From: Rhizobium sp. Q54
Lineage (GTDB): Bacteria > Pseudomonadota > Alphaproteobacteria > Rhizobiales > Beijerinckiaceae
Reading direction: 5' to 3'
DNA length: 11,034 bases
NCBI GenBank assembly: GCA_945901195.1
Contig: CAMDKB010000120.1
Location: 1-11,034, forward strand
Numbering within the stretch: the first letter of the stretch is position 1; each line of letters begins with the position of its first letter. The notes below the pieces were generated by a model that ran no database searches, was not told the origin of the DNA, and was given only the letters and a program-made list of their open reading frames with translations. This document shows positions 6,174 to 11,034 of this stretch, one piece after another. The position numbers and the translations under genes were made by a program.

Positions 6174-7031
6174 TCAGGCTGCTTGCGACATCGGCGAGTC
6201 ATCCGGGCGTAGCTCGCGACCTTCGGCCTCGAGTGTTGTGCGGCATTCGTCGAACATGAGCCGCTGCGCCCGGTCGGCAGCTGGTTCATCGCGCAAGTCT
6301 ACGTGGCAATCGCTGCCCAGACCCCAATCCGGCTGGATCGCCGCAGGTTGCATTAGGAAGCCCGGAAATTCTTCGCGGCGTGAGAACAGCAGATGGCTGA
6401 TCTGGTGGTCGACGTGCATTCGCATGGGCAGCATGTGTTGCAGCAGATAGGCGCAGGCCTGCGCGGAGACGATATACGCAAATGTGCCGTTGAAGTAATA
6501 GACGCGCACGAGCCCGTTCTGCTGGCGGCCTTCCGCAAGTCCGCTCATAATTGTACAGCCCGGAAAAAGAATTCCTGTCGCTGGCTGAGACTGAAGCGCA
6601 GCCGCAAAGAGAGAGGCGTTGAAGTCCGGTGTCGGACTGGCGTCGTCTTCCATCACCATGACGCACGGCAAGCCAGAACTGGCCACCCATTTCCAGATCG
6701 AAAGATGCGAGAGGAAACAGCCGACTGCCGGCCGTGTCAGCGAGAGGTGACAGCCGGGCGGCGCATCGGCGCTGTCCGCCGCCTCACCGAGAAAAACCGA
6801 TAGGGTCTCGCTGGAAAGCGCGGCGCCATCCACCGCAGGCGCGCGTACGATGCGGTCGATTCCGACCCCCCGGAACCTCTGTGTCAGCGCATGCCAGCGA
6901 TCCGGCCTTCGCGCCAAATTGATTGCGAATGCGGGTAGGTCGAGGCCGTTTGCTTGTCGGAAATCTGAGCACTTGTCTCCGTCGATATTTGGAATGTTTG
7001 CCAGCATGTCTGAAATGCGCGCGTCCTGCAT
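6174..7031 (-). CDS. Glycosyltransferase family 25 (LPS/surface glycan type)
   Basis: A 285-residue protein with the family-25 plan: AINLARRPDRW (36-46), GCFLSHLSIWKWV (104-116) and the catalytic-type acidic cluster VMEDDA (126-131). This family transfers galactose or glucose in lipooligosaccharide and other surface glycans in Gram-negative bacteria. The exact donor and acceptor cannot be inferred. The N-terminal 30 residues before the family homology are unrelated linker-like sequence. The ATG at 7029-7031 has GAAG 4 nt upstream, a modest ribosome site. No signal peptide or membrane span was seen, so it is presumably cytoplasmic. It is the last of three minus-strand glycan genes, separated from GT14 by IS remains, so co-transcription is doubtful. 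Its stop lies against the IS21 remnant, so its natural C-terminus may have been altered. Confidence 0.8.
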   Translation of the reverse strand: MQDARISDMLANIPNIDGDKCSDFRQANGLDLPAFAINLARRPDRWHALTQRFRGVGIDRIVRAPAVDGAALSSETLSVFLGEAADSADAPPGCHLSLTRPAVGCFLSHLSIWKWVASSGLPCVMVMEDDASPTPDFNASLFAAALQSQPATGILFPGCTIMSGLAEGRQQNGLVRVYYFNGTFAYIVSAQACAYLLQHMLPMRMHVDHQISHLLFSRREEFPGFLMQPAAIQPDWGLGSDCHVDLRDEPAADRAQRLMFDECRTTLEAEGRELRPDDSPMSQAA

Positions 7032-7195
7032 GATCTTCGTTGGCCTCGCTTACGATGGCGGATGGTCAGATCAACAAAGCGCGCGGATGAAACAGAACGA
7101 TGACTTCTGGGCGACAGTTTTGTGCTTTCGCTGCAAGGTTAAAGGAGTTCCAAGATCGCAACGCCGTGGACGGCGGATCAAAGGGACAAAGCTGC

Positions 7196-7360
7196 ATGTC
7201 CTCGTTATTCAAGCTCACAGGACTTGCCGAAGGCCAAGCCTCCGAATATCGCGCCTATGAAGTTTCCCGGGATGACGCTTCGATAGCTGACATGCCTCAA
7301 GGTAGCGCCATCGCAATCACATCTATCGTTGATAATAGCGTGCGCGAAGGCAGACGGTAG
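7196..7360 (+). CDS. Small hypothetical protein (54 aa), unrecognised
   Basis: A short frame starting MSSLFKLTGLAEGQASEY and ending VREGRR, with GGGA about 9 nt before the ATG. I recognise no family. Its stop codon overlaps the putative ribosome site of the next small frame at 7370, an arrangement seen in small operons and the main reason to list it. An upstream in-frame start at 7100 would give 86 residues. It lies in a region of IS remains and could be a fragment or non-coding. Confidence 0.25.
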   Translation: MSSLFKLTGLAEGQASEYRAYEVSRDDASIADMPQGSAIAITSIVDNSVREGRR

Positions 7361-7369
7361 GGATTAGTC

Positions 7370-7471
7370 GTGACTGTTAAAGACCGGATGGTCGAACACC
7401 TTGGTGAGGCGTCTATTTTGGTGCCTGGTCTTGTCCAGCAAGGGCTGCGGGCGAATGATCGTGCAAAGTGC
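7370..7471 (+). pseudogene. Truncated ORF cut by the IS6 remnant
   Basis: A GTG at 7370 with AGGGA 7 nt upstream opens a frame reading MTVKDRMVEHLGEASILVPG and then LVQQGLRANDRAK. At about 7471 the sequence becomes the antisense of the IS6 remnant, so only about 34 native codons remain. The peptide looks helical and protein-like (QGLxANDRAK), and I could not assign it to a named family. It starts 10 bp after the preceding small frame. The likely story is a small gene whose 3' part was lost when the IS6 copy and neighbouring DNA arrived. Confidence 0.35.
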
Positions 7472-7634
7472 ATCCTCGACGTTCCGCAGCGAGATTGGAT
7501 ATCGGACATACATCATCACGGCCAAACGGATGACTTCTGGCGAGGTTTTGAAGTATCGGAAGATGGGCAGGGTGGTCATTCCTTACCGCATCGCCCTAAC
7601 TGCCGCGGGCAACCAATTTTTATTTGACAGAGCC
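7472..7634 (-). mobile_element. IS6-family insertion sequence, truncated end (terminal repeat plus transposase N-terminus)
   Basis: The last about 160 bp are a close copy of 10121-10283, including the terminal sequence (GGCTCTGTCAAATAAAAATT on the minus strand here, GGCACTGTCAGATAAAAATT there). The transposase start codon is at 7579. About 36 codons survive (MTTLPIFRYFKTSPEVIRLA and on to SLRNVED), then similarity stops near 7472. It has the same orientation as the fuller copy 2.6 kb away. The inner part and other end are missing, so it cannot move alone. Confidence 0.8.
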
Positions 7635-8465
7635 CGTAGACATTTGAATTTGCCGCTCCAGCAGATCGATGATTTCCGAATCATGCGTCATGTCGAATTT
7701 TCGTGCGAACAGCTTGTCCGACGACGTGAGATAAACGGCGTCGTTGATGCCCAGCGTGCGCGGCCGCAGCATGTAGTTGTGTGGAACCCATTCGACGATG
7801 CGCAGGTCGTCGGACACGATGGTTCCATGGGGCGCTCCGTTCATCATTACGGTCTGGAAAAAGCTCTCGTCTGGGATGTATGTATACCGGTAGTATCGCT
7901 TAAAACGATTCACCTCCTGCGTGTTGCAGACGAATTCACAAAACTCACGGCCGGCAATCATCCATTGCGTGCCGACGTAGGGCTTTGCGTTTTTGAGAAA
8001 TTTTCGCGGAATCCGAGTTTCGAAAATGCGTCCGAATAATTCGATATAAATGTATTCAATGCGGTCCATAGTTTCCGGCCTGACCACCGCCTGATCGAGG
8101 ACGCTAATGAATTCCTTGCCAGCATTCTGCTTGAGAAAATTGGCGATGAAGGCTTGCGATTTGAGCGGAAAATCCTGTCCGCTGAGATTGATGAAATGCG
8201 TCCAGTTCGCGTCCATTTCGAGCAGACGCTTCATGCCACGCAACTGGGCCTCGACAAGACTGTAGCCGCCCCACAGCGCCCCTTGCGCGCGGATAATTTC
8301 GGCATTCCGGTAAGGCCGGAGAAATTCCCGGATGTCCTTGGTGAACTCCGGGCCCGAATTTCTGTCGACGTGGACGGCATAGAAATTTGACGGATCATGG
8401 ATCGCCCTGAACATGCGCTTGAATTGTTCGGGATAGCGGTGAACCAGAATGAAATAGGCGATCAA
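7620..8465 (-). CDS. GT14-family glycosyltransferase (core-2/I-branching beta-1,6-N-acetylglucosaminyltransferase type)
   Basis: A 281-residue enzyme with the bacterial Branch/GT14 plan: YFILVHRYPEQF at the N-terminus, HVDRNS (32-37), ALWGGYSLV (63-71), INLSGQDFPL (92-101), GTQW (165-168) and PDESFF (198-203). Such enzymes add beta-1,6-GlcNAc or xylose branches, and in bacteria they are usually found in surface-polysaccharide loci. The start is TTG at 8463-8465, chosen because AAGGAG lies 7-8 nt upstream and the family homology begins at codon 2. The last four codons (GSVK) and the TAA stop are in the terminal repeat of the truncated IS6 copy, so the original C-terminus has been replaced, probably by a small amount. 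The conserved core is intact and activity is plausible. Confidence 0.85.
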   Translation of the reverse strand: MIAYFILVHRYPEQFKRMFRAIHDPSNFYAVHVDRNSGPEFTKDIREFLRPYRNAEIIRAQGALWGGYSLVEAQLRGMKRLLEMDANWTHFINLSGQDFPLKSQAFIANFLKQNAGKEFISVLDQAVVRPETMDRIEYIYIELFGRIFETRIPRKFLKNAKPYVGTQWMIAGREFCEFVCNTQEVNRFKRYYRYTYIPDESFFQTVMMNGAPHGTIVSDDLRIVEWVPHNYMLRPRTLGINDAVYLTSSDKLFARKFDMTHDSEIIDLLERQIQMSTGSVK

Positions 8466-8472
8466 GTAATAT

Positions 8473-8478
8473 CTCCTT
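8473..8478 (-). promoter_or_regulatory. Ribosome binding site for the TTG start of the GT14 gene
   Basis: AAGGAG on the minus strand, 7 nt before the TTG start. This near-consensus site explains use of a rare start codon. Confidence 0.6.
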
Positions 8479-8664
8479 GCGGACGCGCTGCGCCGCGAGC
8501 CGACGCAAACCAGACGCTTCCAGCCTCGCTGCGATCAATCAACCGATTACAATTGTCGAGTGAAGTGAACAAGGCGATTCGCCAGCGGGTGATGCGCGGC
8601 CCGCAGGCAGATATTACACCAGTGACGGGCCGGACAATTTGAAATGGCATGGCCGGGCAAGCCC

Positions 8665-9378
8665 TCATTCGTTCTTCAGCGAGAAAATGTTTTCCCCGGC
8701 GTAGACGAAGTCTCTGTCATGGCCGGCGATGGCCTTGATGAAGCTCTGCGATGTCCTCATTTTCGGCAGCAGCCAGTCGTGCAACTCTATGATAAGAATC
8801 GGAAATTCGTCGATCCAGCTGGTCTGCTCCGAAAACAGTTCTTTCTCGCCGCCTTCTATGTCGATCTTGACGATGAAGGGAACATAGCCGGTGGATTTCT
8901 TGCAGTTTACTAAGCGGTTCAAAGACATCACGGGTATGTCGCCCGTTTCGCTCTGCCGGGTCCGGTAACCCCACTCGCCCTCGCCGGGATCGACCAAAGC
9001 CGCTACGCCATCGATGGCCGCAATCGCGGCCATGTGGAGTTCGGCGTCCAGGCTTTTGGTGTTCGTCTGCAGTAATTGGAAGTTCGCGCCGTCGGGTTCA
9101 AAGCAAACGACATGCGATCCTGGAAAGGCCGCCGCGAACCAGCAAGCGCTGGCGCCAATATTCGCACCGCAGTCGACGATGAGAGGTTTTTTTTCCGCAG
9201 CAGTCAGCGCCCGGAATTTCTGGTCGAATTCTTCACAGCGACGGAGCGTTTCCAGCGCATAGTCCCGATTTTTAAAAATTTGCTCGATGACGCCGAGGTC
9301 GGCATGAGAGCCGCGATGAATAAAGGCCTGCGTTGAGCCATCGGGCAGGGAGACCAGGGTTTCGTGTGTTTGAGACAT
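8665..9378 (-). CDS. FkbM-family SAM-dependent methyltransferase
   Basis: A 237-residue methyltransferase. From the chosen start the SAM-binding motif I is VDCGANIGAS (68-77) and motif II is CFEPD (92-96). An IVKIDIEGGE segment in the C-terminal half is the FkbM hallmark. FkbM proteins O-methylate sugars or small molecules, and next to glycosyltransferases they usually modify surface glycans. The frame continues to a TTG at 9417 without a ribosome site. ATG 9376-9378, giving MSQTHETLVSLPDG, is preferred although its upstream AGAAG is about 12 nt away, so the start is uncertain. It lies upstream of GT14 on the same strand, separated by about 200 bp with no recognised gene. It may be the first gene of a small glycan unit. 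The substrate is unknown. Confidence 0.82.
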   Translation of the reverse strand: MSQTHETLVSLPDGSTQAFIHRGSHADLGVIEQIFKNRDYALETLRRCEEFDQKFRALTAAEKKPLIVDCGANIGASACWFAAAFPGSHVVCFEPDGANFQLLQTNTKSLDAELHMAAIAAIDGVAALVDPGEGEWGYRTRQSETGDIPVMSLNRLVNCKKSTGYVPFIVKIDIEGGEKELFSEQTSWIDEFPILIIELHDWLLPKMRTSQSFIKAIAGHDRDFVYAGENIFSLKNE

Positions 9379-9467
9379 CGTGCTTGGGTCTTCTAGTTTG
9401 AGCCTGTCGCAATCCAATTCGAATGAATCATCCGGGAACGCAAGACGAAAATCGCCTCTTTCACGTG

Positions 9468-10283
9468 GATAGTGTCAGACAAAACAAAAAAAGTCTCAGA
9501 ATTCGCCCAAGGGGCTTCGATCAGTCCGCGCAAAGTTGACGCCATTCGTTCATGGCGGCGTCACGACGGGCCTCGAATATTTGTCGTGAGGTGAGATGGC
9601 GCTCCTGGTTGAAGTGGTTGTGGATGGAGCCGTGTATGGCGACGAATTTCTGTAAACTTCGCACCCGCCGGAAACGAAGCATGGCCCGTTCACGTCGTCG
9701 GAAAGGCTGGTGACTGTTTTCAGCTCGATTATTCAGCCATTTTCCAATGGTTCTCGCGTCAGCATCCACCAGTTCTTTGAGGGCTGCGCCACAGGATGCC
9801 AGGCGGTCAGTCACGATAGTCTCAGGGGGAGCGCTTCTTCGAAGCGATTTCCTGAGGAATTTCAACGCGGCTTTGCGATCACGGGTCTTGGTGACGAAGC
9901 TTTCGAGTACTTCGCCTTCATGATCGACGGCCCGCCAAAGTTAATGTTTGACGCCGTTGATTTTGACGAAAACTTCGTCGAGATGCCAACGGCGATGCCG
10001 GAATGCACGCATCGCAGCGGTTCGATTTCGACGGATCTCGGCAGAAAATATTTGACCAAAGCGGTTCCACCAGAAGCGTACCGTCTCATGGGTGATGTCG
10101 ATCCCACGCTCGTGGAGGAGATCCTCGACGTTCCCCAGCGAGAGTGGATATCGGACATACATCATCACGGCCAGACAGATGATTTCTGGCGAGGTCTTGA
10201 AGTATTTGAAGATGGGCAGGGTGGTCATTCCCTACCGTATCGCCCTCGCCGATCTGGGCAACCAATTTTTATCTGACAGTGCC
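9468..10283 (-). mobile_element. IS6-family insertion sequence, nearly complete
   Basis: An element of about 816 bp with one transposase gene on the minus strand. Its ends carry an imperfect inverted repeat. TGTCAGA-C-AAAA starts at 9473, and its counterpart TGTCAGA-T-AAAA, read on the minus strand, starts at 10278. Size, single transposase and terminal layout fit IS6. No clear 8-bp target duplication was seen, as expected for an old copy or one left by cointegrate or recombination events. Its right 160 bp are repeated in direct orientation at 7472-7634. Confidence 0.8.
9521..10228 (-). pseudogene. IS6-family transposase interrupted by one nonsense codon
   Basis: The frame from ATG 10228 to the stop at 9521 would give 235 residues, the normal IS6 length, but codon 96 (9941-9943) is TAA. 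Both sides are in the same frame and contiguous in homology. The N-part ends HLDEVFVKINGVKH and the C-part resumes LWRAVDHEGEVLESFVTKTR. Family members have a tyrosine at this point (H-Y-L-W), so TAC or TAT became TAA. The DDE residues remain: D84 in HLDE, the aspartate of IVTD and the glutamate of NRAENSH. Only this codon seems to prevent a full protein. The N-terminal peptide has the DNA-binding region but lacks the last two catalytic residues. Confidence 0.85.
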
Positions 10284-10342
10284 CTCTCCTTAATCCGGCG
10301 ATTCTAATTGCTTGATCCATTCAAAACAGTTGAAAATCTCTT

Positions 10343-10987
10343 TCAGTCCTCGTTAGCACCGCCTGCAAAGGGCTCTGCAAGCCACTTTCGCGCGAACTCG
10401 CTTGCAGGAAGCGTCCGGAATTCGGGCAGAGCCATGCGCAATTTGTCGTGCGACCAGTTCCACCATTGCAATTGCAAAAGGGCGGCATACGTTGCCTCGG
10501 GAAAACGCATGCGTAGAATCTTCGCGGGGTTTCCAACTACAACGGCGTAGTCGGGGACATCCTTTGTCACTACAGCGCCAGCGCCAATCACCGCGCCGGT
10601 TCCGATCTTGCGTCCGGCCAACACAATCGCACCATGTCCGATCCAGACATCGTGGCCGATTGCAACAGGCCTTGCACGCCGCCAGGCGAAGAAGTCAGCC
10701 TCGTCGTCCGCACCTTCGAAATAGGCGCTGGCCCGATAGGTGAAATGGCTCTGGCTCGCGCGGCCCATCGGGTGATCGCCAGGGTTTATGCGCACATGGG
10801 AGGCGATTGAGGTAAACTTGCCTATGGATGTGTAGGCGATGTCGGAATCATTCACGACATAGGAATAGTCGTCCATCGTGACTTCCAGAAATTGGGTGCG
10901 CGCGCCTACTTCCGTATAGCGGCCCAGCGCGCAGCGGATAACTTCTGCGCCTTCGCCGATCAGTGGTTGCTGTCCCAGTTGTTTCAT
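10343..10987 (-). CDS. Hexapeptide-repeat acetyltransferase of the C-P lyase/phosphonate operon family (XAT-like)
   Basis: A 214-residue left-handed beta-helix acyltransferase. Visible are an early GRYTEVGARTQFLEVTMDDY region and VVNDSDIAYTSIGKF. NPGDHPMGRASQSHFTYRAS follows, with the likely catalytic His72, then imperfect hexapeptide turns through IGHDVWIGHGAIV and VIGAGAVVTKDVP. The DYSYVVNDSDI and NPGDHP stretches match the transferase-hexapeptide family encoded in phosphonate (phn) operons better than CatB chloramphenicol acetyltransferases. Its substrate in that pathway is not established. The start is ATG 10985-10987, with GAGG about 6 nt upstream; a start at 11023 would run into the preceding gene. 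It follows that gene by 7 bp, so the two are probably in one operon. The IS6 element begins 59 bp after its stop. Confidence 0.75.
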   Translation of the reverse strand: MKQLGQQPLIGEGAEVIRCALGRYTEVGARTQFLEVTMDDYSYVVNDSDIAYTSIGKFTSIASHVRINPGDHPMGRASQSHFTYRASAYFEGADDEADFFAWRRARPVAIGHDVWIGHGAIVLAGRKIGTGAVIGAGAVVTKDVPDYAVVVGNPAKILRMRFPEATYAALLQLQWWNWSHDKLRMALPEFRTLPASEFARKWLAEPFAGGANED

Positions 10988-10994
10988 GGCGGCC

Positions 10995-11034
10995 TCACAC
11001 GAGGTTCTTGCGCAGCCGTGCACTGAGCAGATCG
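10995..11034 (-). CDS. 3' end of an upstream gene, possibly phnE-like permease (cut by window edge)
   Basis: The last 12 codons before a TGA at 10995-10997 read DLLSARLRKNLV. A hydrophobic-to-basic tail with SARLRK is common at the end of PhnE-type phosphonate ABC permeases, and the next gene is of the phosphonate-operon type. The stop is 7 bp before the acetyltransferase ATG, typical of an operon. The peptide is too short for a firm assignment. Confidence 0.4.
   Translation of the reverse strand, partial: DLLSARLRKNLV

Noticed and set aside
7401..8039. 212-residue plus-strand frame across IS6 and GT14
   Set aside because: It is antisense to the GT14 gene and the IS6 remnant.
9710..10276. 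188-residue plus-strand frame over the IS6 element
   Set aside because: It is antisense to the transposase, whose two halves join in one frame across a single TAA.
9460..10292. 8-bp target duplication around the IS6 element
   Set aside because: The flanking octamers do not match within the uncertainty of the ends.
1..11034. CRISPR array, tRNA, rRNA or riboswitch
   Set aside because: No regularly spaced repeats, rRNA-like blocks or tRNA-like cloverleaf sequence were noticed. The only substantial repeat is the IS6 end pair.

Overview
The window looks like an accessory segment of an alphaproteobacterial chromosome or large plasmid, most likely Hyphomicrobiales (rhizobial or methylotroph type). 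The evidence is moderately high G+C, BtaA/BtaB, a GT21 lipid glycosyltransferase, a PlcP-type phosphoesterase, and IS5, IS21 and IS6 elements whose proteins read like alphaproteobacterial family members. No rRNA, tRNA or CRISPR array was seen.

Left part (1-5529). The segment opens with the 5' end of an IS5-family element running off the left edge, then a decayed 3' fragment of a phoR-like sensor kinase. The core follows: a GT21 glycosyltransferase (minus strand), a divergent GT4 glycosyltransferase (plus strand), and a btaA-btaB-plcP operon (minus strand). The plcP and GT4 genes overlap tail to tail. Together these encode a phosphorus-free membrane-lipid programme. PlcP would release diacylglycerol from phospholipids, BtaA/BtaB would convert it to the betaine lipid DGTS, and one or both glycosyltransferases would make glycolipids. 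An 18-bp Pho-box-like direct repeat lies just upstream of the GT21 start, consistent with PhoB control.

Middle part (5530-9467). About 350 bp downstream of the btaA start region lies a frameshifted IS21 istA remnant. Three minus-strand surface-glycan genes follow: GT25, GT14 and an FkbM methyltransferase. The GT14 gene ends inside the terminal repeat of a truncated IS6-family copy, which supplies its last codons and stop. Between GT25 and that copy lie two small unrecognised plus-strand ORFs, the second cut off by the IS6 remnant.

Right part (9468-11034). A nearly complete IS6-family element, in the same orientation as the truncated copy, carries one nonsense codon in its transposase. After it comes a hexapeptide-repeat acetyltransferase of the type found in C-P lyase (phosphonate) operons, preceded by the last 12 codons of what may be a phnE-like permease gene. 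Phosphorus-stress genes therefore flank a glycan/IS block: lipid remodelling on the left and phosphonate use on the right.
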